Of a stretch of 64,000 nucleotides of DNA, positions 47,995 to 62,900 are shown in pieces; positions within the stretch are counted from its first letter, which is position 1, and every line of letters starts with the position of its first letter. The position numbers were made by a program, and so were the translations under genes. The notes beneath the pieces were generated by a model, which saw only the letters and a list, made by a program, of their open reading frames with translations, was not told the DNA's origin and made no database searches. Source of the DNA: Branchiostoma belcheri (Eukaryota > Chordata > Leptocardii > Amphioxiformes > Branchiostomatidae); contig NW_017802824.1 of assembly GCF_001625305.1 (NCBI RefSeq), positions 4,366,260-4,430,259 on the forward strand. The letters run 5' to 3'.

Positions 47995-50900
47995 GTAAGG
48001 CATTGTGCGCTAATGACGCCTCCCTTATGCTAAAAATGTCATTGTTTCCCGTGTCAGAATTTCCCATTGTTTACGCAACGCAACGTTCTATTGTTGGAAT
48101 AAGGAACGGTTCTACCGAGATCCTAGGCAGTGGGTAGTGGAGTCCTCTTTGATCGTCATGATGTCTGTTCATCTGGGGCATAGAGAAATGATTTTATAAA
48201 GTATATTGTACCGACAAACACTTCAATGATAATAATTCTAATTATACCTGAAGCCATTATCAAATACGGAAAGTTGTGCTTATGGCAGATTGAGCAGATT
48301 ATTATTGCTTTGCAAGCTACTACGTAGGTCAGTTTACAAAGTAAGACATATCTCAGATATTGTAATTTCTAGTGTATCTTCAACTTCAAATGAAGATAGC
48401 AGCGGACAAAGAGCGAGTCCAATATATCTACGCAGAAGTATAGAATACCTGTAAGCTAGCGTAATGCAATTATCCTCACCCAGTACTCAAGGCGCAGGCG
48501 GTCATTTGTGATCTGTATTGAGACAAGAGTACCCTGGCCGTTGTATATGCGTGTAGGGTAGAAACATAATTAACTGACCAAGAATGTCAAGGCTCTTCTG
48601 CACATTTTGTTTCTGCTGGATTTTGTTTCTGCTGGATTGCTGCTCAAAGACTTTTTGAGCGTTTGCGTCAAAATAGAAGTAATTCATATCACTTACCTTA
48701 ACTCAATGCACATTGTACTAATTGCGGGGCCTGGATTATTCAATTTTCAGGCTATTTTCTCTTTGCTAATAGCAACGTAGCCCTTGCCATTATGGGATAA
48801 AACCGATTACCAGAACGCTACATGCCAGTGAGACACTATATGTGTGTGCTGGGAATGTTAAGACACCGCCTATGTCGTAAAATTAACGGCCCGTGTAATA
48901 ACCCCTTTCGTTTTGTACTGATGCTCGTTTGGGTAGAATTGTTGCTTGATCCCAGGCGACTAAACCGGGAGACCTTTGTAGTGTGTCTGAAAGGCGAATG
49001 TAATATTAATGTGGGGAGAGAAGTGTAGTCCACCCTGATTTCCGGGAAATATCCTGTAGTTTCCCTGAAGACTCTTGACGCAGGCAACATTGTGATCAAA
49101 AACACGGAGCCTCTATGTTCTTGAATACTCCAGTGATTCATTGATTTGAGAGTAGATACATGTATGTATATGTATGTAAAGCTCCCCTTTACGTTTTATC
49201 TTGTATCTACAGATAAAACATGCCTGAAAGGCATTTTTATATTCTTCATACTGATATGTCAAAAGTGAGAAGCAAAGAAGGCTTATGCTTATAGGTTTTT
49301 TTCTATACATGTACGTCACAACTGTAAATGAGCTTTTTCTTGAATCAGATCGTTTTCACAGTTCGATCGTCCTCTGTTTCATTCAAACTTGCATCGACTT
49401 CATGCAAGTCACAAATGCTGTATCAAAAGGGAAGGTGCCATTATCAGCGCCAGTTATCTGTGCTATCAATTTTTATTGTCCAGATATGTAGTTTATTCAA
49501 AAGCAGTAAACCGCAAAAACTCCATTACTTCCAAGCTTGCCGGCTCAGAGAGATTCGCGAACCCATGTCTGCAAAAGCAATCAAATGACGTGCTCCCTTG
49601 AGCATGTTCTGCTGGAATTGGTTCCGATGTTGCGCACAGGATTGAACACCGCAAACAGAGGCTCCAATCATGTTTCCCAACATCAAAGCTCATCCAATAT
49701 GCCAAACTCCCATCAACAAGGACGTCTTTCTTCGTCTAAAGTCTATTTTGGTAGAGGTTTGACATGCAATACATAGTGTATGATATTCTTTGTCAGATGT
49801 ATTGCTCTATATTGCACCTGCTGTAGCGTTGAGAGACTACAATTGCATGTGGCGTTGGTCTTAACCCTTCAGACGCCTTCAATCTAACTGGAACATTTGA
49901 AGACTGCCTTCTCCTTGTCCGTTAATACTGTCGTCGCTCCACATTCTGTAGATATTGATGATCCTCACATGCTCAGAATAGAACACTGTGCAACCGCATT
50001 TCATACTAAAGGCAACGTATTCTCACCTCGTAGCCCCGAACTGCGACCTACGTTAGGTATGAATTATGAGGTCTAAAGAAAAACCGACGGTATCAAGCTT
50101 TTAATCTCGTGAAATGCAATGCAGGTAAGCCGTATGCCCAGCAAACGTCCATTGAAAGCTTTCTCCGGGACGGGTCACAAAATTACATCGCAGGTATACA
50201 CGCCTTGGAACACCTTGTATGTCAAAGTGTTCGGATTAAATCTCTCCGTACAGACTTAATATTGCTGTGGGGGATGCAAAAGGTGAGCAAAACCACTTTG
50301 CCCCAGGCGTGATGCATGTCCACGAAAAAACCCTTGCGGCGAGGCTCATTTTTCGTATGCGAGTCACATTCCTCTGTCATCGTTTTTTCCAGTCAGCGAC
50401 AGATGTAAGCAGCAGGCTACTGAGCTGGGTCACAGAGAGAACTCTACATGCTCAATGATTGTCTGTGTAAGCTCTGTGTTGGTGCATATACTTCACGAGA
50501 TCATATTTCCCTTCTTACATACATCTAATAAATCACTATGTTCCATATTCCTGAATAAAAGATCTGCCTAGTTCTTAAATTTAGGTAGTGCACTAGGTAT
50601 TGTTGAGAATTAACGGGCAAAATGCCAATGGCAATGGCGCCAGGTCTCCCCACTCAATTAACATGTTCATATCATAACGAGCGGAAACGTCCTCAACATA
50701 TCTGTGTTTCAACACAAAATGTTGGAAAGTTTTCAACGCGTGAGATCGACCCTCTTAGTCCCCAGCATAGCCGCATGGAAGATCAAGATAAGTGAAAAGC
50801 AGGGTTTACCAGATCGTACGGATGAAGAAACATGAAACATCTGGATAATCATATCTATATCACAAGGCGCCTGGAACGGGTAAAGATGAAATGATTACAA

Positions 50901-53900
50901 ATATAACCACCTGCTGTGAATCAATAGCATTAGTAGTTTTAATCATCACGATGCAACGAGAAGGCAATGCCTGAAATGAGATTTTAATCTACAGAATCCG
51001 TCAGTCCCCACAAAGCAGAAAGAAAACGTCTGTCATGTGGCATACGTTACCGCCCCACATATGATGCCACCGGTAAAGAGTGGAACCATCGAACAACGGG
51101 TCTCAAGAGAAATAGATCAGAAACAGCCCAGGACGAAAATTTGGGGAAGCTCTTTGTACGTACGAGCCTTATATATCATCACTCATCAAAAGTTGAACTC
51201 TCTAGAGTTATATTATTGGAATGTATGATTTTAAAATTTAACAAATAAGGCTCTGCGTTCTATATTCTGTTTTCTTCGTCATTGCAGTGGCGATTACTAT
51301 ATATTGTTGTTTTCTTTATATTCAGTGTGTATCATACGCTACTTCATTTGATGTCAACATCTACATCTCTCATCTTTTTATTTAAAAGTCTCGCGTTTTT
51401 TTTTATTTGCATCCTTTGTATACGTAGATTGATTGGTTGACTGATATGATCGTACTCACGCATATTCCTTCTTCTTACAAATCTTATTAGGCCGCATCAA
51501 TTTACCAGGCTGTACTTCCTCTCCTACCCTCCCTTAGCAGGTCAACTGTGGAAATTGCCACCCACAAATGGCACCCTGCTAAGCCTCTTACCGGCGGCCA
51601 CGCACTGGCATAGTACATGCAAAATCGTACCATTTTCTTTCCATTTGACAACCCATACGTCTTAGCTACAATCATTTCACACCTACATGCGTACTATGAG
51701 AACACCTATCATTCCTCCCTGAAAGCAAGGAACTCGCAAAATTGGCTTTTGCATGAATTAGGTAAAGCACAAATCATCCATTCCTTCTGTCATTAATACC
51801 AACTGTCATGCTACAATGAAAAACTTTCAAACGAAGTTTTCTCGGGATATGTAATTTTCCAGAACTATCGCACGTTACTACAACTTTAAAAACATAAATT
51901 GTACACATGACCTACATGGCTTCAAGCTACTAGTTTTCTGCCTAAATGTTTTAAAGTTGAATCATATGATGGAGAGTCATATCTGTTCTAGAAATTTAGT
52001 ACTACATACATTGATATCTAAATACAATCTACAGTGCTAAAAATATACCCCTCCCATCCTAGCTTACAAAAAGTGTGCGCAATTATTTCCAAGAACTTCT
52101 TCTGTCCTATCATTTATCCAGATGCAAGCATTGCGGGACATCTTTATTCGAGCATTATACGATTGATGATTCAATTACTGCATCACCTCTGTAGTTCCGG
52201 TGGGGTCTTCCATCTCTAAGCTCTAGCTGTGGCAAGTCATATCAGTTTTCATTCGGATCAACAAGGGTCATACGGGAAGCAAAGCGTGGATTAAGGTACT
52301 TTAATGCATGAAGTAGTATCTTCGTCAGATACGCCCATTCAAACTTTCAAACGCCTTTGTGTAATCAGTTGCAGGGAATAAGGGTCTTTCGTAAAATGAA
52401 TAAATTATGGTGATTTGAATACTCTAAGCCGCAATTCTCATCTATTTTTCCCCTCGTGTACTGATGTGCAAGCGTGCCAGAGACACGGTGACTCGGTCTT
52501 TTAGGACCGAACAAAGTCCATCAATGGTCATCGGAGTGTGGTATTGATCTGCTGGAGATCCCCAACCAATGGTGATGTAGCGGTCGATGGTTGGCATCTG
52601 TGCCCCCATGACAGCCGGCATTCCATCTAGGGTACACACTCGGCTTGACATTCACACCCGGGCTGCTGATTTACCGTCACTAAAGGTCCCAGGAAGCTGC
52701 ACTGCGGTCAGAGGAGTCAGTCCAGATGGCCTTCCCGATGGTGTGGTTGATTCTAATGCATTGTGGCCCATGGACAGGTCGGTGGCGCTTGCATTCATCT
52801 CAGGTTTATGTAACCAGAGCGTAAGCAACCTGATCTCTCTATCGCCTACGTAGTCACACCATGACTGACATGGAATTGGAACTGACAATGCTTGCTGCGT
52901 GCGCCTACATATCGGACACGAGCATATGATTTATTTGTTACTCAGCAACTATCTAGAATGTAATTCATTTGAATATTTAGGTCAGTTTCTAACTGTCAAC
53001 AGTTATTTATGTTGCAGTCATAGTAGAATCTGTACTGGCGCCGTCTCTTTACTTATAAATAGGTACGTTGATGAATAATTGTTAGAATCAGGTAATAATA
53101 TATACTGATGATGATGTATTACTTTCAAAATATCTATTTCTACAAAAAATTGCCTTGAGTTGAAGATCAGTATCATCATGGTTCAGAGGAATATTATCTT
53201 ATTGATAATTTCTTAACACTGCATCGTAGCATCTAAATTATGTACTTTTACATACTAATATTTTATAACCGTTGGACAACCAGCTAAGGACAGGTGCACC
53301 ACCTGATTAGATATCGGCGATTACAAACTATTCATAATTGATGTAAGGGTTGATTCCAGCTTATAAAGGCACCAATTTCCCTCATCGATTTTTCTTTACT
53401 TCTTAATCAACCTAGTTCGTCTCACGCATAGCTTGCGTATGCTAAGGGTATTGCCATTCATTTGCATTGAAATTATATTATTTCACAATGAAATTGTTCG
53501 AATCGCATCACAAGTGAGGGTGTTAAGCTTAGTCACCCAACTGTTTTCACAGATGGGTGAGCAGGGCACTTTAAAATACGCATTGAAATGATTAATTGTT
53601 CCCCCACCTGACATAACATAGTAGCATTATCGATTCCTTACTGACATACTGTTTCTAACCGCTTGACTGACAAAGCAAACCTCATACATCACGTAGTTTT
53701 CATTGCAAGACACAATGAGATGGAAATTACATTTTTCCTAAGTTATGGCATTGCATAAAAAAAGCTCAATCTTATACTCAACGCCCTGTGTTTTTTTTTT
53801 TTTTTTTGTGGCGATTAAGCCAAGGTTCTAAAATGTTAAGACGACCACCTTACTCTTTGGTCTTGTAGTGCATGAGCAAAGAAAGATAACCGTGTAGATT

Positions 53901-56900
53901 CTAACATTGTATTCATTTCACTCCGCGGTCTTGTAGACATGAATACAGTGTACAAAATGTATGGTGGCATCAACATGCCTGAATACTGCATTGGGGGTTC
54001 AGGCAAGCAGCAATAGTCCAATCTCCGGAAAGAGATCCCTTGGTACAAAGCTATGGCCTTGGCTACAATACGAGGCTGTGAGGTTAATAGAATCCAAGTC
54101 CTGATAGGTCGATCCTGTATCGACTGGGAATCCTCCAGCTCGTGTCAGCAACGTTTGTAATCGATTTTCTCTGCGTACACTTTGGGTCACTATCATGGAA
54201 ACCTTTGTATCCGGACTGGCGCAGTGGTTAGTGACCCTATTTCCTGCCCAGAAGGTCCGAAATCCAGAGGTTTTGTATCGCTTGAATCGCATGCAACCTA
54301 GATGGATTGCTTTTCTTGTAACCTGACGTCACAAACCACGGTTTCCCATTATTGTTCTTGTTGAAAAGTGCTCGGGGATTTTCTTTGTGCTATTTTGAAA
54401 CTGAGTGTAATGTGCATAGCACTTGTCCTTCTAGGTACGACCTTGCTGTTGTAAAATGTTTGATGGAAATACAACCGTATTCTGATCAGTGAATCATGTT
54501 CATTTACCACCACTACTTTTAGGCAGTCCACGTCACACGTAGCTTCAAGGTACAGAATATATGTGGAGCTGTAAAGTTCTGGCATTCTACAATTATCCAG
54601 GGACAAATAGCAATACCGTAATGTCGGAATGGCCACGCAATTGCCACTTGGTTATATGGCCCTGCAGTGACCTATTGATCATTACGCCATATCATCAAAC
54701 AAAAGGGAAATATTTATCATATTCCCCTCTATTATATTTCCAATAGATACAAAACATCTTTTTAGGTACAAAATATCTATTTGGGAAATGATTACACTTT
54801 GGTTCGATATTATGTCAATTCTTATTATAAGAGTCTTATATAGCACAATTATAGTATAGCGCCCATATTGTTGCATATCATCATACAAAAGGGCAATAGT
54901 TATCGCACTCACCTCTATTATATTTTCAATAAATACAAAACATCTACTCTGTTTTCGAAATGATTACACTTTGCTTTGAAAATTATGCCCATTCGTTGTT
55001 TTTAGTGCCAGAGTTGTATACAGGACAATAGTACACCTATGTTGTTGCAGAGCAAATTAAAGGTAGTCCTTTGATTTTCTTAACCAATGTTTTATTTTTT
55101 GTGTGTATAATCATTTCATCATTTTCAAACGATATACACCTAGACTCCGGCTAGATATATTACGCTGTTTACCTATGCAAAATATTTAGAATAGGAGCAG
55201 GCATTCATTAAAAACTTAGTAAACTTCCTGCCATGGCGAGTACTCAGACACTTTCTACGCTTCCATTTGGCAATTAGGTGACTTGATTTCATTTGTAACG
55301 CAATGTCTTTAGCTGTCCCGGGGGGAACATATACACAATCCTTACTTCCATTTGGCAATTATAAGTACATGTTTTCTTATTAACACAAGCTTTGTTGAGC
55401 AATCAATCTAATGGGATATGCACGCCAGCCTGCAGTTAATTAGTCCATGAAACAACGGCTTGTGCACTCTCCTCATCGTCTTGAGTTAGAAACTTTTAGA
55501 ATGAGGCAAAGCACAGTTATTTCTTATCATATACTATAGTGTTAGAAATACCCGTCTGCATTTTGAAGCGAAATTTTCCATATTACAGAAGGGCATTTAA
55601 GCAACCTGCAATTTTGCAGACTGAAAGAAATCAGGCTAGGCTGTTAAATTTTGTTGGTATAGTATTGTCTAAGAGCTTTTGTGCTTACTACTGACTTTAT
55701 GATATACTAATAATTATGCATGTAAAATTTTGCCAACACCCAATTTCGAACGGGTTTAGGTCAAGCCTTATAACTGTATATTTGCAGGAACTATTTCCAA
55801 ATTGCAACATTTTGATATTCTGCAACATTGCAGAACACAGAAAAAAAGTATTTCTACCACTGCCATGGGACAGCAATACTATGGTTACAGTAGGGCCATA
55901 CACTTAAAAATGACCGAAGTATTATTATCTGCAGAACACATTTGCGAGGTAACGATATCTTAACCATGTCCTGCATGTACGTCATAAGCATAAATTTATC
56001 GTTTCAGGTCGAACCTGCTAACAGGCTTCTTACGCATTTTATAGCTTATACCATAATGCTCTTTAAGTGTAGTATTCACATTAACGAGCCCAAAAAACGT
56101 ACATTTAATGCCTGTTAAATCCACAGTGAAGCCTCGGCAGCTGTAGTCACAAGGCTGCTGAACAGCTGTTCCATTCACCGGATTTACTCTCGTAACTCAT
56201 AGCTAATCATGACTTACCACACCATCTGCTCAGAGTTATACAGGGTCTGATGCAGTAAATTTTGCTTTTATCGGATTGCCACGGGTTAACCAGCTATTAT
56301 ACTACTTACTTGCATAATAAATTGCCGTTTTATTGTGAAATGACATCTAATGAAAATGGCCAATACGAAATCTGAATGTGTAGGATATACATATATATAT
56401 ACATTACTGCGCTTTTCGTTTATTGACTGAGCAAAAAAGAACTGATAACGTAACCTTGTGCCAAAAAACAGTTACTCAAGCAACTGGATATGATTTTGAA
56501 AACGTCAGACGTTTCAGCTAGTATCCGCTAGCTTTCGTCAGTGACTGAGAGACCAGAGGGGAAAGCAGGTTTATATACACAACCTGTTGATTGATATGCA
56601 AATAAAGTGAAGACAAATTTTTGGAAGTCGAAAAAGGAACAAAAGTCAGACAAGTCAAGACAAGATGATGCAAATTAGTCTGAAAGCTCCTGTATTACAG
56701 GACAGGAGCTTAAGTGTTGTCTGATAACGTAACCTTCTTCACCAAAATCATCATCGATGAACTTCTCTCCTTTAGATTGACTGAATGTACCTAAATGAAT
56801 AATATTCAGGAAACTTAAACCCAGCCGCAGTATCTACATTAAAAACGCACTCACCTTCAGGGCACACCACTGAAAATACGACCTAATATGATAAAAGAAA

Positions 56901-59900
56901 GTTTTACATAATTATGGGGGTGATCTTATATCTTTTGAGTTTTGATAAATGTCAGCATACTAGCTTGCTGGGTAACACATAGGGTACTATAACGTATAAA
57001 GCGTCTAAGGCAAACGCAGCTATACGTTTAGCGTTATAGTGTTTCGTTATCTATCAGTTACATTATAGTTTCAGAGAAAATCCCAAAGCCAACCAGAGGC
57101 TCAATGAGCGCAATAAAGATCACTGTCTGTCTCCTGTAAAACGATAATGGTTTTCAATTCATCCTCGCCTTCGGAGAGTTGAGACAGAAAATATCTTAAG
57201 TATTTCTATATACCAGACAATCTATATTCCTGGGGACCTTCCAAACGTAAAGTTGATAAAGGGTGATAATGATCAACACTAGTATATTACAATGCAATAA
57301 ATCATAGATACAGTTGACATATCCTACTGAAAAAGCAAAAAGCATTCGAGACTAAGCAATCAAGATAAGCCAGCACTGCGCCACTTTTATGTGTCCCTAG
57401 TAACAAGTGATAAATGGCTGGAATTTGAAAGTGAAGGGTGCTTAAGGGCGTAGAAACAGGATTTCATCAAAGTTCATAAACATCTAGAATGGTCTTAACG
57501 TTGTAACGTACCGGATAGATAGGTAGTATTTCAACATAGCTGCCTCACGTTAAATGTGTATAAAATGTTACGAGGCTTCTTTAAGGCAAGTTTTGCACCT
57601 TTATGACACTCTAGTCTTTGCTGGTAGCATCTCTTTAATTCATTACAAGAGAGTGATGTTCATTGGGAAAATATTAGACCATGTCTGTGCGCTTATTCGA
57701 CATTTACCTAAATATATATCATCTTCGTAATTTTTGTACAAAAAGCTACTACGATAGTATTAGGCACATATATCATCGCTTATGTCTGCCGGCAATGCAT
57801 AAAAAGTTGATGATAACCGTGATATAAAAAAAAATCGATGCACATTAGTCTTCCCTGGCATATTGTACACAGACTTTTACAAAGATTCCAGATGTGGTTA
57901 AAAATGCAAAACTTTCCACCCCAACATATGTTACTACCGTTTGGTATTACATTTCCCATATTGTAGCTTTGTTCTGAGATATTTTGTGGTGGTATAAGGG
58001 CTTTATATTTTGGAATTACTCTTGTCGAACTGTATATATCATTTGTATTTTTCAGTACATGCCGCATGGTACAGCGTTGAGCCTCAACCAACGTCGGTTC
58101 TCCTTGGTGGCAGTGTCACGATATTCTGTGCTTTCGAAGGGATCGGCAAGACCGACGCAGTCCACTGGTTTGGTCCTCCAAATCTTCACTTTATCTCAGA
58201 GGGAACTTCTGTATCTGAGAAGTACCCGAGAGTGTTCGTATCCGGTCGAGGGAACTCAGGAGACCACGTAGGCGTGTATAACCTGAACATACGAGATGTT
58301 CGGATGGAAGATGAGGGAGTCTATCGATGTAGCACCTTCTTACTCAAGGAGCCGAAGGATGTCAAACTAACTGTTATAGGTTCGTTCCAATCTATTTTCT
58401 TAATATCGTCATATTTTATTTTCTAATGCTAAAGAAAATGTACCGTAAAATATTTAAGACCTGAATGTGCTACCAGAAGAAAATAAACTTGCTGGGAATA
58501 AGAATGTTACTGCTGTATTAAATATGACTTATTTATTATGGTATTTTTCTCGTAACAATCGTAGTGCCACCTCCAAGACCGCCAAGCATCATCGGTGATC
58601 GGAGTCCCAGAGAAGAAGGAGGCAGCCTTCACTTGACATGCCGCTCAGAAGGCGGCCGTCCCCTGCCTTCACTAGCTTGGTACAACGGTACAAGAAGATA
58701 TTCTCATCTCAGAAGCACCGGTGTCGTAGCTAATGACAACTTGTTAAATGTTGTGGAGCAAACATTAGACGTGCCATACCTTGCAAAGTGGGACAACCGG
58801 GCAAATTTCAGCTGCGTGGCTGACCAGGGATTACCGGAATTATTACCACCGCAAACCACTTCAATCCTCTTGAAGGTGCTATGTAAGTTTTAGCTACTCT
58901 TTATTACATGGCTAGTCATAAAGCATCATTTTCATGGTTATGCTAATCTTGAAGTTACAATACATCAAACTACAAAACTGTCTCGTTATTGAAATGGTCG
59001 TAATGTATGTGCAGTTTGTTATGGAAATTCAACTGCTCTCCAACGACTCAAACAGAATTTGACCCACCGAAATTTCCAATCGATTATCTTGGTCTTCATG
59101 GGATATTTGACTCAAGTGCTGTAAAATCGTCACCTAGAGTTGACGCCACACGCACGGAAAAAATCCCGTGTCTTAAGTACTTAGGTTGAGTAGTCAAACT
59201 CTGTTTTAATTCGAGAACAGTTTAATTATCATGTAATCCACCAACTTCAATGCTATCATGTGCAGTTAGTTTAATGAGGAATAAACGCACATGGTGACTC
59301 AAATAAAATATTAAAAAGTTACTCAACCCACACTGGATTTGGTTATGACCTTTCACATGTACAGTCAGTTTCGCTATGACATGCCAAATATACAAAACAT
59401 ACATTGCACTCTTCTATCGCCCCATGTACACAGACGCCCCTACAGTATTCGTCCCTCGGGCCTACTTCAAAGTGCGGGAGGGGGAAACAGCCAACTTGAC
59501 CTGCATAGTCAACGGTAACCCAATTCCTGAGGTGACTTGGAGAAAAACTAGCGGCCCTCAGCGGCGGGCAAACAACGTCAGGTACTTCGGCACCATGTCA
59601 TTTATATATGTATATAAATAAGATTTAGGCAATTTGATATTCAAAGGTTTACACTGCCATGCATGTAATATATCTACCATAGCGTACCTTATCACGAAAC
59701 TGAATAAATGAAATTTCTAATATATTCTGTCATCTATTTCAGAGGGCAATCAAATGTCATGCGACCAGTGTCAAGATTAGACGCTGGAACATACCAGTGC
59801 AAAGCTGATAATGGAATACAACCGGCTGATACCGCTTCCATCAGAATGGATGTGCTCTGTAAGTTTCTGCATTCTCTGCACACTAGTAGCATGCATAAAG

Positions 59901-62900
59901 GGGCATAGCTAATCAATCATCCGCTGGTTACTATATTCCGCACTGTATCCCTGTTCTAATAAATATCAGTTAATAGTGGTCAATTAATAGAAACTAGTGG
60001 TTATTTGCGTCTATAAATTCCGCACTCAAGAATGGCAATTGGCAATGGTGGTTCATCATCACTAGTAAACATAGTAGTATATTCGTACCGGTTCTACCCA
60101 AATGATACTTAATATAGGGCCAATGAAACGGCACTGAATCACAGGCCGAGTAACCAGGAACAGCCATTAACTGCCCCACCCAAAAACCAAAACTAGTAGA
60201 TACAGAAATTCTCTTATCCCGTTCATGTGCAACCGTTTTTACTAAAAAAATCAGGACAATTTTTTATAACAGCAGATGTGATTTTTTACCACTTTGTACC
60301 GTCCTCACGATCCGATTTTAACCATAAATGATTGTAAGTTAGTTATAAAGATTCAAGTCGTACTACTAATATGTAAACCTGTGTCAAATGTATGTAACGA
60401 ATTGTTTTTAAACACCAAGAGTAAATTGAACTATATTTCAGTGATAGCACTGCAGTTTTCAATAGAACAAAACTTGAAATCAAACTTCTTCAACTTTGCA
60501 GACCCTCCCTCCATCAGACCTACGTTCGATGAAAAGGTCAACGTGCTTTATGACAATGAGGAGGAGTTTTTCCTGGAATGTAAAGCCGACGGAAATCCGA
60601 CGCCTCGTGTGAGGTGGAGACGGAAGAACACAGACCTGTACTTCAACAACCCGTTACGCTTCTCACGTCTGGACTATCAAACAGAAGGGACGTACGAGTG
60701 CGTGGCGGACAGTTCAATTTTCCCCGAGGACGTTAAGGATGCCGTGATAGATGTGATCGGTGCGTATATTAGCGTTATCTCTCAAAACAGAATCCATGCA
60801 GCCCCCAGGTCTTACATAATGCCATACATGATGTTTCCTACAGCATACCTGGTGGACTTGTTAACTGCCTTTTGGCAATAATATACGCGGCAAATGCCAT
60901 TTTAGAACTATCTGAAGAATAAAGTAAGCAGTATTTACAGATAAGGCGCCGGGATTTGTAAGATGTATGTTAAACATCAGCAACTTCTACTTCTAACATA
61001 GGGGAAAGTTTGAAGGTACTATTTGAGTAAAAAAATCGATTCGGGAGGCTGAGTCAGAGATGAATTTGCTGTAACTTTTGCCTCAACTTTAGGAGTGTAC
61101 GGAATCAATGTATGTAGTATAGTGACCTATATTATGATATACGAGGTGGCGAAAATAGCTAACCCCGTGCTAATATTTACGTACTTTATCGCACTGAAGG
61201 TAAGCCCGACATCCGAGGAGACCCGGAGACGGCACACGCCACTCAGGGCAGCTCAGTCACGCTGCTGTGTGAGGTAACCTCTGATCCCACTCCGGGAAGC
61301 ATCATCTGGTATTGGCGAAGTGTCGACGGCCAAGAGATTGAACTGACAAAAGGATCAATAGACGGATTAACAGTACGGCAAAAGACCACTGATAGCTACA
61401 CGGAGAGTTTGTTGATATTGGATCACGTGAGTAGTGGCAGCTCCGGTGACTACATCTGCAAGGCCATCAATATGTTCGGATCTGACACCAGAGAATACCG
61501 GGTCATTGTCTCGGGTGAGTTGCGATACGAACATTTCGCTTTGTCATGCAAGTCAATAAATGTGCCCTTTTCGTCACGTACAACCAACAAACTGACATTC
61601 TCATGAATACCCTTGGAAAGCAGAACTAAATATTTACAGTATTCTTCGGTGAAGGTTAGACATCCAGGTAATGAGATACGCCAAAAAACAGTTACTCAAG
61701 CAACTGGATATGCTTTTGATCGTTTTCAAGATCATATCCAGTTGCTTGAGTAACTGTTTACTGGCGCATTCATAAAGTTTGTTTAATGCCTTTCATATCT
61801 TTACCTCACAATAAAAAAAATTAATTTCTCATGAATACCCCCGAGGATTTAGTTGAAAGCAGAACTGAATATTCATCAAGAATGTTTTATGCCTTTCATA
61901 TTTTTTGTTTGTAATTATAGGACCACCTGTTATCATGATTGCGATAGTAACGGGCGTTCTGGTGGTTTCCATCCTGTTAACTCTGGTGGCAGTTATCTTT
62001 ATAATACGGCGCCGAGATGTCATCTGTGGTAACAGAAGTCATGGTAGGTTCTGACAAATTCTGCTGAATAACAAATGGTTTTCCAAACTTGTTTTCAATG
62101 ATATCAGTAAGCTGGTGAAATATTTGAAATAAATCATTAGCAAACGCAACAGACTTTGATTCAGTAATTTTATTTAACATCTTGGGTGAAAATAATAGTA
62201 GTAACAATTTATATTGAAAATGATTGGCTTCTTCTCGGACCTTCTCGAAGTGGTTGCCGCCAAACCGTGCAAGTCTTCATGGCAAGAATCTTAGGTCTAG
62301 ATACCAGATAACGCAGTTCAAATGTAGAACTGCCAAATACTGCAAGAGCATATTTCCCTACCTGGTACACCTAATCATTGACAACAAATTTATCAGCGTC
62401 ATAGATAAACATTACGACGAGCACACTGCTGCAAGGTTCGAAATGTTTATTTTATGTATATATTCTATATTATCCTTTAATTGTAAATCGTACTTCAGTT
62501 GTCGAAGGCTGCCACTGTACGATTTGTTATGATAATGAGGGTGTAAATAAACCATTAATTCATTGTGAAATAATGCGCAGCGTAGCTAGCTGTTTACTGT
62601 GTAAAATCTATGTTATATTTCAGTGAAAGAAGGTAAAGAGAGTCAACCGACGCATCTTAATATTGAGCCATGCGACGTTGAACTTGATAATGTGGAGTGT
62701 ACAATGAAGCCCATTCCTCCCCCAAGACCTGACAAGGACCCTTATGCTATCGGTATCTCTTATCCACGTACGTTTATCTCATTAGTGTACAACTAGTCAT
62801 TCAATTTGATTAAAGGCGTAATGGAATTAATGGTACACGAATTAGTATTCTGTTACGGCTTTGGCACTCATTTACATGTGATGCATGTTTACGCCGTAAT

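Larger units (their letters stand above)
47995..58055. other. Gene B intron 1, 10 kb
   Basis: This is the largest intron. It contains a GC-richer patch at 52442-52888 with a minus-strand frame interrupted by one stop, a tRNA-like SINE head at 54210-54282, a 186-base tandem duplication at 54689-55056 and a retroposed element with a 16-base target duplication at 56442-56736. No Ig exon is seen inside. Confidence 0.6.

Noticed and set aside
61095..61277. Plus-strand frame ending VSPTSEETRRRHTPLRAAQS
   Set aside because: This is the wrong frame over gene B exon 7. The phase-1 frame gives a full Ig domain with cysteines and tryptophan.
62749..62767. Alternative donor G|GTATCT within gene B exon 9
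   Set aside because: It also leaves phase 1 but is weaker than C|GTACGT and would remove residues aligning with the gene A exon end.
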